Positions 10,901-24,275 of a DNA stretch of 64,000 nt are shown here, one piece after another; position 1 is the first letter of the stretch, and each line of letters opens with the position of its first letter. The stretch comes from Gyromitra esculenta (lineage: Eukaryota; Ascomycota; Pezizomycetes; Pezizales; Discinaceae), in assembly GCA_038503075.1 (NCBI GenBank), contig JBCAML010000013.1, positions 744,001 through 808,000 on the forward strand, written 5' to 3'. A program made the translations under genes and the position numbers. Below the pieces are notes generated by a model that had not been told where the DNA came from, searched no databases, and worked only from the letters and a program-made list of their open reading frames with translations.

Positions 10901-12012
10901 CAGTCTTGCCTTCGGCCCGGCATCCTACCCTTTCATATCACGCTTTCTGGCTGAGGAAGAGAAGGTACTTGATATCCAGATCCCGGAGAAGGGTGAATGG
11001 CGGGACGCCGAAGGGAAGAAGGTACGTAGCTTCAGCTACATCAAGCCTCTGGGAGGACCTATCGGGCCGAAGCAGACAAAATGTAATATCACCGAAACGA
11101 TCGAGTGGTGTGACCTCGAGGACCATGTGAGTGTTGTTGTCGCAACACAGACGCCTGATGTGCCGAGCGGGAATGTTTTTGTGGTGAAGAGCAAGTATTG
11201 TCTCATGTGGGGGGGTGAAGGCACGACAAGGATGATAGCGACATGCACGGTTGAGTGGAGTGGGAAGAGTTGGCTGAAGGGTATGTTCTGTCATTTAATT
11301 AGTATTTTAGAGGGTGCTGGACTAACAATGCATAGGACCCATTGAGAAGGGTGCATCCGACGGCCAGATCGCCTATAACGCCGATCTCATCGCCGCGCTT
11401 AGGAAGGAGTGTATCCCCAAGGAGCCCGCCACCAAGTCCGGTAAGAAGTTGTCAAGAAAGAAACGAAAGGCACTTGAAGACCAAGGTGAAGCGATCGGAA
11501 GAGCTGTCGCAGGCACTGTTAAGGGACGGGAAGCCAATGCCGCAGGGTTCTCCAGTTCGGCACAGATGGAGAGCTGGGGAGTTTTCGCGCCATTGAAGCC
11601 GTATCTTGAACCCGTGGTCGATATCCTGAAGCCACTTCTGAGTGGGAATCTAGGTATCTTGGTGATCTGCGTCTTACTTACGGTGCTGGTAATGGGGAGA
11701 CGAGGGGGGTCAGCTACGAAGGAGGTGGGAAGGGGTGGAGTAGTGGATCCAAGATATTGGGAGCAAGCTTGGCAGGCAGAGGAGGAAGGATTGTGGGAAT
11801 GGCTCGAAGACCGGAGTGGATTAGGCGGTATTGGCGATCTGGGAAGGGAGCGGAGGTTGAATAGTTTTGAAAAGGTGCTTGGTGGAAGGGGAAGGGTTAG
11901 AGAAGGGATGAAGCAAAGGGAGGTGGAGGAGGCGATCGGGGTTATGGAGGAGCGGTTGGAGATTTTGAAGAAGGTTGTGGAAGGGAGGAAAAGTAAGAAG
12001 GAGAGACCCTAA
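7973..12012 (+). CDS. GRAM/VASt-domain sterol transfer protein (Lam/Ltc family), 1246 aa
   Basis: Lam/Ltc proteins are anchored in the ER at contact sites and move sterol between membranes with a StART-like VASt domain. Exons are 7973-8370, 8615-11280 and 11336-12012, with introns of 244 and 55 nt (GTAAGT/CTAG and GTATGT/CATAG) that keep the frame. Residues 1-650 are low-complexity (Ser, Gly, Thr, Pro). A GRAM domain lies at about 652-765 (FHALFRSVPEDDYLIEDYGC...SNIFGWINTLVISFDEV), an acidic linker follows, and one VASt domain covers about 880-1048 (DEIIPAPLGRVYSLAFG...IEWCDLEDHVSVVVATQTPDVP). A single membrane segment lies at about 1124-1142 (GNLGILVICVLLTVLVMG), and the C-terminus is charged and helical. 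It has one VASt and no BAR domain, as in Lam5/Lam6-type rather than Lam1/Lam3-type members. The ATG at 7973 is the first Met in frame. Confidence 0.9.
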
Positions 12013-13386
12013 CTGCGATGATAGCGGAGAAGGGATGAAGAGCGTTGGCTTATTTGTGTGAATCGCGTTCCTTATATCTTTCTTTTTGTCGTTTTCATAT
12101 AGTTTGGAGAAAGGACCTACGCGCGGCGCTGGGGGTTTTTATAAGTTACTTTTTGACTGTATTGTATGGTTTTGTGATTATCATCTACTAGGTAGTCTTT
12201 TTTTTAAAGCTGGGGCTTCCTACGATCTCGTTACTTTTATCTTGGATCTCTTATTATTGTCTCAGTTAGGTATCATACACGTACGTACGAGTTTTCTTTT
12301 TTCCCTCCTAAGTGCTAAAACTGTTTTTTCGTCCTCTCTTTTGTGTTGGCGTGCGTGTATAGATTAGCGTTTTGTCTCTGTCTTTGTCTTTTTTGCTTTT
12401 TGTGCCCATTCGGCGCGTCACTCATTTATAGATACATTTAGGATAGTGGTTTAAGGTATCGATGGGTTATATTAGTCTTTCAAGTTATATCTTTGATGAA
12501 AATTGTCAATTTAGGGATTGGTCTTCACGACGTATCACTCATTACCTTCATTCACACATGAGCGCGGGTTACGGTGGCTCATAGCTACCAAAGTCTGATC
12601 TGGACATTTGGAGTTTCGAGGGTAGCAACGAGCCAACAACACCGCACTAAATCGTCATGTACGGCGGCTACGGCGGTTCGTACCTACCATAGTCCAACCT
12701 GCAGTTTCTCACATTTCGGCCGCCACATTAAGAGAAAAAATTATTTCAGAAAGGGAAAAGAGGATTGGGTTTAGTGGAACTAATTGGATAAAACTTAATT
12801 ATCAACTTCAATAATTGTTTTCAGAGGGCGCTTGGCTGTTGCAGTTTGGTGGCATTTGGAGGCAGAGCGCAGTGGGCATGGAGTTAGGGTTATAGGTAAT
12901 GAATGACTTTTATTTATTTATTTATTATGATAGCATGAAATTGTAACTATCCTGATAGTATCAAACTGAATTCGCCATTCTCTTTGCCTAGGTAGTTTGC
13001 AGATTTATGATTGTTTTGGTACCTTGTTGTGTGACATGCAGGCTAGCCAACCTGAAGTACAGCGTGGCACGGGTGGATGGCGAACACGGTCTAATGACGA
13101 ACAGTAGGTACGAGCCGCCGTGGCGGACAGCGCACGTAGTTACGGTCAACCCAAAAACGCAAGTAAAGAAAGAAAGAGAAAACTGGGTGCTCTGAGTTGA
13201 GACGAGGTACAAAAGAGTAAGGGAAAAAGGAAAATAGAAAGAAAACAAGCCACATAGAAAAGTAGAAAACTGCGCCCACGCCATGTATACGCCAGCAAGA
13301 ACATCAGTGCATACGTACAAAAACAAATAGGAAGAAAGAACACAGTAAAGGAAGAAAAAGAAGAAGAAACTCTAGCGCTGGACTAT
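12013..13386. other. Intergenic, no gene supported
   Basis: This is 1.4 kb between convergent genes, containing both 3' regions. A short TTTA microsatellite lies at about 12908-12930. Two loosely similar stretches at about 12560 and 12660 (GGYTACGGYGGYTC...) may be an old duplication. Nothing else is visible. Confidence 0.5.
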
Positions 13387-14591
13387 CTAGAAGTTTAACC
13401 CGATATTCATAGTTGCAAAGATATCGAAGGAAGGGATTCGGTGATTCCGTAAAATTGACTCTAGTTTGGTAGGCTCGCCTGTTTGATCGTGGGCGCTTGC
13501 TAATAGGAGGCTATATGTACTTTGTTGGTTGGATGCTGGCCGGAAGGTGGGCGTCTGGTTGGTGAGAGGGAGGGAGAGGTTGTTGGGGTGGTTGTTGGAG
13601 ATGGTTTTTCCTGTAGCCAGGGAGTTGGGCGGCGGGGAGGAGGAGGGATGAGAGGAGAAGGAAGGTGTTTTGTAGGTGTACTTGGGAGCGAGGGGGATGT
13701 ACTTGGGAGCGGCGGAGCTGACGGGGACGATAGAGGTGGCGGGAGTAACAAGAATGAGGTCGGCGGTGGTCTTGGTGAAGCGGCTATACACATTCTGATA
13801 GCTAGATGTTGCTTCTAGAGCTTTAGTCTCCTTGGATTTGATAGACCAGAAGCGGGAGTGGGTGGGAAACTTGGTTTTCGTTTTCCACACCGCTGTAGAT
13901 GGGTGGGTGGGTGATGGGGATTTGGCCCTGGGTCTTTCGACCTTGGAACTGTACCGTCGGGCACTCTTGGAGAGGGTTACCGCCGTATCTTCGTCTGACC
14001 TCTTCCTTTTTAATCGCTCCTCAATTATTGTTCGTGGGTCTTTGATTATATTGCCCTTTTGGTCGACTGAGCTCCATGGCTGGCCAGACGCAGGTATGGG
14101 GAAGGCTTCCCCTTCTCCAAAGACACCGCCGGTGCCTGACTTATTCTTCCCCTCTGAGAAGGAATATTTGGGGTCCTCGGGACCCTCATTTTTCGGATAG
14201 TATAAATTCCTACCGCACGATGTCCGCTCCTCTACGTCCAGTCTAGGAACCCCTCCTCTCTCCACGCGCTCGACTAATTGTCGTAGGAAGGTTCCGTCAC
14301 AAGGAACGAACGGGCAAGCAGCCCCTAGGAGCACTCTTTTCGCCATCTCTGCAATCTTATTAGTGCTAGTGAGTTATATTTGTTGAAAAACAAACACTTA
14401 CGGGGCTCGTAACGGAGGTTTTCGAACAAGTGTTGATGCCACTCTTCGTACTCGCTGGATTCAACCGAGCAGAATAAACACCCACACCTTGTGAGCTGGT
14501 GGATTTCTTCCGCATGTATCTCTAGTTCTTCCGCAGTGCGGAAGTCGACAAGACACAGCGGGCACGACAATTTTCCTAAACTCTGAATCAT
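13387..14591 (-). CDS. C2H2 zinc-finger protein, 383 aa, lineage-specific
   Basis: Exons are 14591-14402 and 14348-13387, joined across a 53-nt intron (GTAAGT, branch CTAATAAG, acceptor GCAG). The N-terminus holds a classical C2H2 finger (Cys10, Cys13, His26, His31: CPLCLVDF...LEIHAEEIH). A second Cys/His cluster follows at about Cys38, Cys41, His52 and His54 (CLFCSVESSEYEEWHQH). After the splice the chain is mostly disordered: a basic stretch KRKRSDED near the middle could be a nuclear signal, and the C-terminal third is rich in Ser, Pro and Thr. A nucleic-acid-binding or nuclear role is inferred from the finger. I do not recognise the family. It faces the sterol-transfer gene tail to tail. 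Confidence 0.7.
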
Positions 14592-16099
14592 TTTGAATCA
14601 ATTTTTTTGTTGTTATTGTTAGTGCACGTGCCGAAAGCTTTGGGGGGGAAACTTTTGATTAAGTCTGTCGTTGGGCGGAGGGAGGTGTTAGCTCTGCAGT
14701 CAATAAATTGAATGAGAATATAAATTTAAAACCAGTCGGACGTGTGATGGGCAGGCTGATAAGCATTTTGGTACTAATGGGAAGTGGGGGCGATTTTTTC
14801 TTGTCACAGGATCGAGTGAGAGTTTGTGTCGGGAATCTGGTACGAGGTACTGCCACATCGCATAGCTATGTCTACCTACCTTCTTTGGTAATTTATTTGG
14901 AGGACAACACTTTCTTTTAAAATTTGCTAGGGAGTTCATTTTTTATTCTAGGGCAGATTGGCTGTGCTTATATTTTCTTTCTGCATGTGAAATCTATTCT
15001 GAACTTTCTTAAGCTGATGCATGGAATAAGATGGTTGAGAGTACGATAAATGATAATAGTATATTATAATTGACTTCTAAACATAACCTTATTTCCCACA
15101 CAATCTCCAACGCTATCTCCTGTCTCCCGGAGTCTCCATCGAGGAACCTACGTAGTACGGTCTGATGGCCTCCGTTCTATATTCGCCGAGCCTTGGGGAT
15201 GAGTCCGGACGGGGATGGCCTAGAGATCAGAGAATTCGCGACCTAAGGCTGCAATCCTCAGGTCGGCGCTGCCCCACTCCCACCATCTCTATAATCTCTC
15301 TGCACATTTATTTCAAGATTATATTTCTCCGGTTTTTATTCCATCTGCGAATTTCCTGGCTGCTTGATATGCGGCATCAATCTTAATGTCAGTTGACGTG
15401 AACCGATATATTAACATATTCAATAGAGCTACGAAGCGACTGAAAAGTGGTGAGATTATGAAATGCAAAATGTAGAAACCAGTGCAGTGGAAAGGGCTTT
15501 TCTGTCCGCGGAAGACTAATCGCGTATCTCTAGGATTCAAAATACTGGGTGTGCTGCTGCTGCTGCGGTAAATTTACCTTCATCAAATCCGATTCCGCCC
15601 ATATGTCATTCAGTATACTAACTTTCTACAGGGCCTAAGGATTAACCTCCTGTTGCACGATTCAAAAGGACTACGCGATTCAAATTCGCGGAACTATTCG
15701 ATTGAAAGAATCCTTCAACCACAAACTTTCCAACCTAGGGAACTATTGATAAAAGGCACGAAATTTAGGAGAGCAGCTGCTCGAAATCATGGAGACCGAT
15801 GCATACTCTGTATCGGTGCATTGCTGCTACGGATAAAGGTAAGTATCTCCGTCTCGGTGTAGTTGACGCGTGTGGTGATCATGTTCCCCTTCTAGCAGAA
15901 TTTAATTTAACCTTTCTTGAAGCCACATTCAAGGTGCCTCAGAACAGTATTACTGCTGCTGAGTTAGATAAGAATAAAAAATCATCCTCTCTGTTTCAGT
16001 ATAGTGATCGTATAAGCCGACCACATTTTCCTTCAAGACGAATGCGATTGGATGGCATGTGCTTCGGATAGCAGTACGAGTGTGTTAATAGCACATGCA

Positions 16100-18200
16100 C
16101 CTCATTGTGCGTAAGTCTCCTTCTTTGACTTTTCTCTTTTTGATTGATCAAACTAATGTTCTATCCTATATATGCTCAGCAAAGTATTGATCACCTCTTG
16201 CTACAAAGTTCGATTCAGTAAATCATCACCAATCGATAACCCTGTGGCACAAGTTTTCTTTCTTCCACTTCCGCCGGCCGGTTTAATGCTAATACCTGTT
16301 ATTATTTAGACGCCGAAATACTCCCATGTCTCAAAGTATTACAACATCGATCAGGACTTCGTTTGATATTTAAACTTCCTAGATCTACTCCTCGGCGTCG
16401 CGATCGTACCTATTGATCTAGTGATAATCAGCCAGTCAATCTCCGTTACGCTGTCAATCTTTCGTGAGGCATTACCAAGACACTTCGTCCGTCACGGTAG
16501 CACATTAAGCGATTAATTGCAGATTCAAAAATCCAAGCAGTAACTACTCCATCCCTCTCTCTCTGCAGCTGTCTTGACTGGGGTTTGACTAACGGATTTG
16601 GTGGATGTAAGAATGAGAACATTTAAAACGATTCAACACCGCCATCTTGATGTATTTAAAGGAATTTTCTTCCCCCGGTATTGTGCAAGAGCAGTAGGCA
16701 CGCTAATTGTTGTGGCTGAACATTATAGTAGTCAGCAAGCTTCACGCCGACGTCCCCGCAGCGCTACATACTAGATCTAGATTGACCAAGGTAAATTCGT
16801 AACATCTCCCTCTCCTTTTCCCTTTCCTTATCTTGAGTAGATTTTAATCGACAAATTTAAGGGGTATAGCATTTAGGACGATTTAATAAGTATAGTCAAA
16901 CCAAGCACATACGTTTAATTACGTCTCATGCCACCTCAAGTTCATTCACGGCATTGTCTCAAGAATAGTAAATTCATCAGTTATACATCCTGGTATTGTT
17001 TTACCAGTGGTTTCTAACGTTAACTTCGCCTCCTTAAACATGGCATCACATACGTATCCAAAAACTAAATTCATGAGTTCTTTCCTCTTTCTCTTAAGCA
17101 AGTTCTAACCAACGGCCTTAATAGGTTTGCAGCAATAACTATATATCAAAGACTATTCGTTAATGTATATCAAAGGCGATTCACCTTCTTGTCAAGTTGG
17201 AGCATTTGGGTATATAAATTGGGATTGCATTAACATACTATCAGGGGATTCTTTATATCGTATAGTGAATTCAAAAAATTAAGCTTGCAAGTCCTCCCCA
17301 CTTTCATTCTCCGACCTGAATAAATTCTAATCAACGTACCTTATAGATCCATTGAGGGGCGTCGCGCATCGGTCACTAGAGTTGATCGCAATTGCAATTT
17401 AATGACCGCTCGGTTTATTATATTTACCTATGCCTTCTACAATTCCGTAGTGCTATCCCAAGAATAGAAAATACATCGATACGTGTGTACATGAGTCTAA
17501 CTATAGGTGTTAGTACCAGGGCTGCCTCACCTCGAGCTCTTCATCTTGGAGTTATATAATGGATTCAAAAGTAAACTAGTAAGTGCTTCCCTCTTTCCCT
17601 GACTTGGGTGGATTTTAGCCAACGAACTTAGCAGAAAAACTATAGTAGTATTGAAGACGACTTGATATAATCCAAACTTTAAAATGTTCAACTACTTTCG
17701 ATACTAACTCGCGGCTTATTACCGCGGGGGTGAATAAGTGCATCGTAATGCATTCAAGTAAAATAAGTTCGTAACTTCTCGATCTCCCCTTTTTCATTTC
17801 TCCGACTTAAGCTTAGACAGATGCTTTAGATTCTAATAAACCAACTTAGCTGAGAAATTGCAGCAATATTAAAGACGACTCGATATAACTTTTAACACCA
17901 AAACATTCAACTACCTTCGATACCAACACGTCATGATTTCAAATCTTTATCTTCACAAACAATTAAACGAAGCGTGCTCCGTTTGCTTCGGTATCGCCAC
18001 CAACATCCCTCTTCGACTATACATTTCAGCCCTACTCAAGGTTTATTGAGCAGGCGTACCGGAAGTCTAACGATGACAATCTTCATGGAAACATTTAAGG
18101 GGAAGTAAAGATAGAAAGTTAGCTATATTTTCTTCGTTTCATATTTTCTTGAGTCGATTTACTAATACATTTATGAATAATAGAAATTTAAGCTCAAAAT
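16100..18200. repeat. Degenerate satellite, ~220-320-bp period
   Basis: A recurring pattern is a pyrimidine-rich run (as CTCCCTCTCCTTTTCCCTTT at 16805), then a GA(C/G)TTGRGT-like block, then TTCTAATCAACG followed by a CTTA-rich block. The last block recurs at about 16840, 17105, 17327, 17613, 17834 and 18157. Inner blocks such as AAAGACGACTYGATATAA and TCAACTACYTTCGATACYAAC recur at about 17655 and 17870. Copies are strongly diverged and AT-rich, which would fit an old array worn down by point mutation. Confidence 0.5.
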
Positions 18201-19226
18201 ATTCAACAAGATTTAAACTCAATATACGATGTATCTCCCGATAATCTTTGATCCAACCCTGTCAAATGGCATCACTAAACTCATTCTGACTAAATTAGTT
18301 GCATGAAACACTATACAACCTTAAAAACAACACCAATCTCCTCGGTGCATGAACCATACCTGGTTCTTCGAAATCGATCGTTCCCCGTTGTATCCAGTGT
18401 GCTTCTCTTCAAAGTTATCAATTTATATCGGAGTATCAAATATTAGATTCAGCGCAACGCTGATATTAAACTTCAACAGGCATATACCATCAAGGCCGAT
18501 ATGAATATATGGCGTGGAGTCGCTTCATGGCTAGTCACCATTCCCTCTACCACTATATGGCTATTTGCTCGCAAATACCACCCTTTTCGCAAAGGACCGG
18601 CCACATTTAATTACGCGGCGATGGTAGATACATATATTCAATTTGAATACGAGTTCAACAAAGATGTATTGAACCAAAAACGATGTTTCAATACTTCTCA
18701 TAAGTGAATTCCTCCTCCTCCTCCAAAAAAGCCAATTTTATCAAAAACTAACCATATATGCGTTTTCGAGGTTTCATTTCAATCCGACCTATAGCATTCA
18801 TCAAAAAGATCGCGATATATAAGACACTATAACAGTAGACGCATCGATAAAATTGCGACCCGATATACATACGATTCAAAACCTACACACCTAAGCACGA
18901 TAATTCATTTAAACTATTCAGCCCCGAGCGACACCAAATTTATCGGCAGGCAACGATTCAACCCTTCTCAACTATTTCTAGCTCTGCTCCCGAGCAAGAT
19001 TCTATTGCACTATGGGATGTGATGCAAAAAAGGCATTTACCCTAAGCACGTATCAGTACAAATTTTCTCCGTGAGACGGGCTTGCTTGCTCGTTTTCGCT
19101 CAATACTATTCAGCTCAGCGAGCTACATTAATCAACGCTTGAGAAAAGAGGAGAGGCCAACTGGAGTGATGATTGGAGATGTTATGACCAAGGCATTAAG
19201 TGAAAGAAAAGTATCGAATCGATTAT

Positions 19227-19438
19227 CAATGGCCAAGAGCTAATGATATGTATTAAGGGTTCAACGGCCACGAGTCGATGATACATTTAAGGGCTCAACG
19301 GCCACGAGTCGATGATACATTTAAGGGCTAATGGCCACGAGTCGATGATACATTTAAGGGTTCAATGGCCAAGAGTCGATGATACGTATTAAGGGTTCAA
19401 TGGTCAAGAGCTGACGATACGTATTAAGGGTTCAACTG
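19227..19438. repeat. 34-bp minisatellite, six copies
   Basis: The unit is about 34 bp, beginning CAACGGCCACGAGTCGATGA and continuing TACATTTAAGGGCT, in six head-to-tail copies with few differences. It is far better conserved than the satellite to its left, so it expanded more recently. It is not coding. Confidence 0.85.
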
Positions 19439-19539
19439 CAATTGCCCTATGCTTTTTTCCCTCTTTTCCATAAGTTTCGGTGGATTGGTTTTATTTATTT
19501 TCCAATCAGCGTTTTGCATCTATTGTTTGAATTTGTCTT

Positions 19540-19880
19540 TTCGCCTTTCAAGGGAGAATCTCGAACAGGTATTTTACATGTATTGCTTGTTTTATCGGTT
19601 TCAGGGAAGAGAGCAAATGTTCTATACTGTATTACATTTACCTTGTTACTTTAAATTTTAGGGGAAGATCTTGAACAGATGTTTTACATGCATTGTTAAT
19701 CTTGTCAATTTTCGGGGAAGAACATGTATTTTATTTGTATTATTTATCTTATTGTTTTTCGAGGAAAGAAATTTAAGGGTGTTTTACATGTACCGTTTGT
19801 CTTGCCCTTTGAGAGGAAGAGTAGGTATTCTACATGTATTTGATTTTGTATCACCACCTTTCAAGGAGCAGACAATAAAT
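19540..19880. repeat. ~55-bp degenerate minisatellite carrying TACATGTA
   Basis: About six copies of a unit built from GGGAAGANCTTGAACAGGT, TTTTACATGTATTG and a T-rich tail. Three copies keep the exact palindrome TACATGTA (19575, 19785, 19831) and others carry one-base variants. Confidence 0.65.
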
Positions 19881-20196
19881 GTATCGTGATATTTGTTACG
19901 AAGCTTGAAGTATCTCGGAGAGTTACTGATATATAGATGTATTTGAACGTAGATCTAGAGCTTAATCATGGAACGCATTGAGTATCATTCACGTAAAGCC
20001 AGGGGATAGAGCTCGCGGTATATACGTTTATCTTTTAATCACGTATTATCACTCGGCTCATAGTGCCAAGTCCTAGTCAGACCGCCCACCACTAATCGCC
20101 AGAGCCTCACTCACAAACTTCCGACCCCACCTTCACCCCACTTCGTCTCTACGAACTCTCCCTACCAACTCGCAAACACCACCAAGCACTCGAGAA

Positions 20197-21287
20197 ATGC
20201 TATACCTCGTCGGTCTCGGTCTCTCCAATGAGAAAGACATTACCGTTGCCGGCCTCGAGATCGTCAAGAAGGCAGCAAGGGTGTATCTTGAGGCTTACAC
20301 GAGTATCCTCATGGTCGAGAAGGAGAAGCTAGTACGCCGTTTACTCCATTAAAACCCACTTCAATTTTCTACTATATAAAACTAACAGGAACTCACAAAA
20401 CAGGAGGAATTCTATGGCCGCGAAGTCATAATCGCAGATAGAGAAATAGTCGAGTCTTCCAGCGATGACATCCTCGCCTCTGCCGACACCTCCGACGTCG
20501 CCTTCCTCGTCGTCGGTGACCCATTCGGGTATCTCTCACCCTCCCTTTTCCCCTCTTCTTCCTTCCTGTTTAAGCTAACATACCTGAGAGAGCTACAACG
20601 CACACAGACCTCCTTTTGCGCGCACGTGAGCTGAATATCCCATTCCGCACAATCCACAACGCATCGATCATGAATGCGATTGGTGCGTGTGGATTACAGC
20701 TGTATAACTTTGGGCAAACAGTGTCGATGGTGTTCTTTACGGACTCGTGGAGGCCCGCTAGCTTCTACGATCGGGTGAAGGAGAATAGGGATATTGGACT
20801 ACATACGCTCATGTTGCTAGATATCAAAGTAAAAGAGCAGAGCCTGGAGAATATGGCGAGAGGAAGAAGGATTTATGAGCCGCCAAGGTATGTAGGGCTT
20901 TGTTTGCTAGGTGGATATGTGGGAGCTAACTTTGGGTAGGTATATGACGGTCGCACAGTGTGCACAGCAGATGCTGGAGATTGAGGAGCTGAAGAAAAAG
21001 GGCGGTATGGATTTCCTTCGGTCCTTCATTCACCAAACCTCTCCTGACACGAAATAGCATATTCCCCCAGCACCCTTGCTATCGGCGTCTCCCGTCTCGG
21101 TTCGCACGATCAGCAATTCGTCGCCGGGACGCTTCAGCAGCTTGCAGAAGCAGATCTAGGCCCACCGTTACATTCATTGGTGTTGCTGGGGAAAAGGGTA
21201 CATGAGCTAGAAATCGACTATATCCGCTCGTACGCAGTGGACGTAGAAGCATTCAATAAGGCGTACGAACTAGAGCACGGACGTTAG
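20197..21287 (+). CDS. DPH5: Diphthine methyl ester synthase, 283 aa
   Basis: Dph5 is the cytosolic SAM-dependent methyltransferase that methylates the diphthamide intermediate on a histidine of translation elongation factor 2. Five exons were modelled: 20197-20331, 20404-20528, 20591-20887, 20940-21004 and 21058-21287. All junctions keep the frame and rebuild family motifs. The protein starts [17 protein letters not shown]. It carries [10 protein letters not shown], the GDPFGATTHTDL segment split by intron 2, [42 protein letters not shown] and [12 protein letters not shown], and ends after [20 protein letters not shown]. The length and the absence of gaps match the family (about 285-300 aa). 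The second exon could instead start at 20389 with five extra residues, but the shorter form matches the family better. A Myb-like gene starts 270 bp downstream on the same strand. Confidence 0.95.
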
Positions 21288-21556
21288 TAGTTTGTCGTAC
21301 CAATATTAAAAGTAAATATCACGCCTGATTTGAGTAGGTCAGGTATTACGACAAGCAAATAAGTGCCGTGAGATCAATATCTTCATGGACGATCACTCGT
21401 GCTCTAGAATATCCCGGCGCCGTGAAATGTAAAGGCACCCATGCAGAATGCAAGATACTGAAGGCCTGCATGTTTGCTTCCTTGTATGGAGCAAACAAAC
21501 AGTTGCATCTTCCCCACTTTATAGCACTTTATAGATAACTACGGGACGATCCTCCA

Positions 21557-22947
21557 ATGAATACATATTTACCCTTACGTGTCTTCACAGCTATAAACTA
21601 CATCTCGACCATCATGCCATGCAGAGACCAAAAGCCATACGCGCAGATAAACCCCATTACGAACCTCCTCAACTCTGTCAGAGCGTTTGCGAGTAGGAAC
21701 CCTTCTCCGGAGGCACAACTTCCGCAAAACCACAGCCCTCAGATAAATCCCACCACAACAATATGCATTGACACAACTTATAGCGATCATGATCCGCAAC
21801 CTCTAGACCTAGAACCAAACCAAATTTTCTCACCCCTCGATGAAGCTAAACGCTGTCTCCTCTACAAGACGATGCAAGAAATCCAAAGACACGAATACGG
21901 ATCTTTTCATGAACAGCTAGAGCAAACACCACTCTACCAGCACGAGACCCACAACGACAGACAACGGTATCAAACCCCGCAAGAATATAAAGAGGATATT
22001 GATACGGCAATGGACACATATAATCCCCACGCCAAAGACGAGTATATACTCCAGCCCTCATACCTTCTCTCGCCCCCGGCCAAAAAGCGCTGCAGGGAAG
22101 ACCGGCAAAGTGTCCCTACGCCACCATCTTCACCTATAAGGAACAGAAAACACAATTGTACAACAATCATCCCATCCACTCCCCCACCAGCCACTGCAAA
22201 GACCCCCCAAACCCAAGCTACTAGAAACAGTATAGAAGTATCCGACAAAACATGGGTAAAATCACCCCCTCCATCCCCCCTCTACTATAACCAACAAACT
22301 AACCAACCAACCCACCCCATAATCCAAAGCCCATAGAAGAACCACGCATAATCTCCCTCCTTACTGACTCCTCGTCCTCCTCCCGAGCTACCTCCCCGGC
22401 TGACTCTGATATAATAATCATACACGCAACACCCATCCAACATAAACTTACTTCTCCACCATCCAATTCGGCTTCTATTTCCCAGTCGTCTTCTGGATTC
22501 GACACTTCTTCCTCTTCTTCATCCTCCTACTCATCCTCCTCTTCCTCGGGCGATAACGATAGCGAAGAGTTGGTAGTCACAAACTCAGCAACCCGTAAAC
22601 GCTCCTCACAAACTACCGGTTTTCCGAATCCGAAGCGGCGGCGGCGGGGTAATCACGTACAGTTTAAGACGGGCCCGTGGGGGAAGAAGGATCGCATGTT
22701 GCTTATGAGGTCGTTGCAGAGAGGGGTGGACTTTATTGCGTTAGGACAGAGGATGCGGAGGGATGTGGATGATGGTGAGTACCCTTTTCGTCTATACCTG
22801 AGAGTGGCGGTGGCTTTTTATGGCTTTGGGATAGGCTGATAGGGTATGGGGGTAGTGTTTGAGAAGTTTTCGGACGTGGTGGCTGCGGGGTTGTATAGGA
22901 GTAATACAAGGGATAGTGGCACGCAGACGGATTCGGTGGTCGGGTGA
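21557..22947 (+). CDS. Myb/SANT-like nuclear protein, 411 aa, unrecognised
   Basis: Exons are 21557-22255, 22330-22774 and 22856-22947. Introns are 74 nt (GTAAAA, branch CTAAC, acceptor AAAG) and 81 nt (GTGAGT to GGTAG). The first 330 residues are disordered and rich in Pro, Gln, Thr and Ser, with a KKR cluster, followed by a long Ser run and acidic residues. The C-terminus has a basic patch KRRRRGNHV, likely a nuclear signal. Then comes GPWGKKDRMLLMRSLQRGVD, which reads like the first helices of a Myb/SANT fold and continues over the last intron into VFEKFSDVV. A DNA- or chromatin-binding role is inferred. Start could instead be the in-frame ATG at 21614 (392 aa). Acceptor choice for exon 3 is by frame, since the nearer AG gives an early stop. 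Confidence 0.6.
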
Positions 22948-24275
22948 GGGAGAGTAGGAGTGGGAGACAGAGAGGTATTTGGATAGGTTGGATTCATATT
23001 TGTAGCGTTAACTAGACTGGCGGGGAAAGGCGGGAGTGGAGTAATTAGTTTATTCCATGAAATACGTGATTTCAGTCGTGCGTACTTCTTTTAGGAGATG
23101 TTTTCATTTGGTTAATTCATGAAATTTGTCCAACTAAGAATGTTTCAGAGAGATATTTGAGGACTGAACAAGAGACTACATGGATAGTTGGCTTTCTCTA
23201 TAAAAATTCAGTATATAAGAATGACCAATATCCACCTCTTTGCACAGACGTTTTCAGCTTAGAGTTGCTACATAATGCATCCTTTCTCACCCACAACTAA
23301 GACGTCAATGTATATTTCCTCTTTGGTGCCTCTCGAGATCCGTCTTCCTATTTAGTAGATTTGGGGTTTGACTGATCCGTGCTTGCCTATCGTAGCCATC
23401 AAATGGGGGGGGAATCATGCCTGGTCAGTCTTAAGCAAAGCTTAAGTTGCTAAACTACTGTATATCTTTGACCATCCTCTTCCTGGAGTGTGGAGTTGGG
23501 TCTGGGAGTTACTGTCAGTTCGAAGCATTATCCATTTATTTGTCTTTTCGTTGGGCACATTCATCTTACGGGCTATGGTGCATTTAATTTGAAAACAAGC
23601 AAATACCAACTGCAAAATTTATTTGTGCATCGTCAGTATTCGAGGAGCAAGACACAGAGGCCTGGGGAGTTCATGGCAGTATTATTACGGGTGCATATGT
23701 GTAGTATTTTGTGGGTGAGGTACCATTGATGCGACGAAGATTCGCTAAATAACTTGTGGGGATGGGAGGAAATAGATTTATGGGCACCAGGAGATGAATT
23801 TATAAGAGGGATCACAATTGCTAAACACTTATATAATTTATTGCTTACTTCATCATAAATCTATCCTCCCTCCATCACCATGCCAACCTGCTAGAGGAGT
23901 TGTTCAATCAGTAAGGAGAATCTTCGGGAGGCATAGGCAGACGAAGATCACTCGGCCTTGTTATATTTATCCCCTTATAAGAAAACGGTAGCGTGCCGAA
24001 AGTATAGTCCTTAGGAAATCCACCTGTACATACAACTTCCTGTAGGTACTTTGTAATTACCAAAATTCAGCCGACTACTCGTAGAAGAAACTATCATAGC
24101 TACTACACTAACGACGGATACGTCGTACGAAAGAGAAAACGGACCTACAGTGGATCGAACAAGAGCCCTATCCAACGAAACAAAACACATTTCCCGACCA
24201 GCTGGGGGAGCTGCTGGCTTATTGGGCTAGATCCGACGATTAACAACCAGTGTTAACCGTTCGACCATCCCCTCT
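22948..24275. other. Intergenic, tRNA-like relic at the right end
   Basis: No supported protein gene in 1.3 kb. At about 24120-24285 (minus strand) a tRNA-like stretch is seen, described separately. Confidence 0.5.

Larger units (their letters stand above)
14592..20196. other. 5.6-kb gene desert with satellites
   Basis: No gene can be supported here. Open frames are short and lack a splice partner. From about 16.1 kb the stretch is AT-rich and made of degenerate tandem repeats, and it ends in two minisatellites (entries below). The last 150 bp are the C-rich leader of DPH5. Confidence 0.6.
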
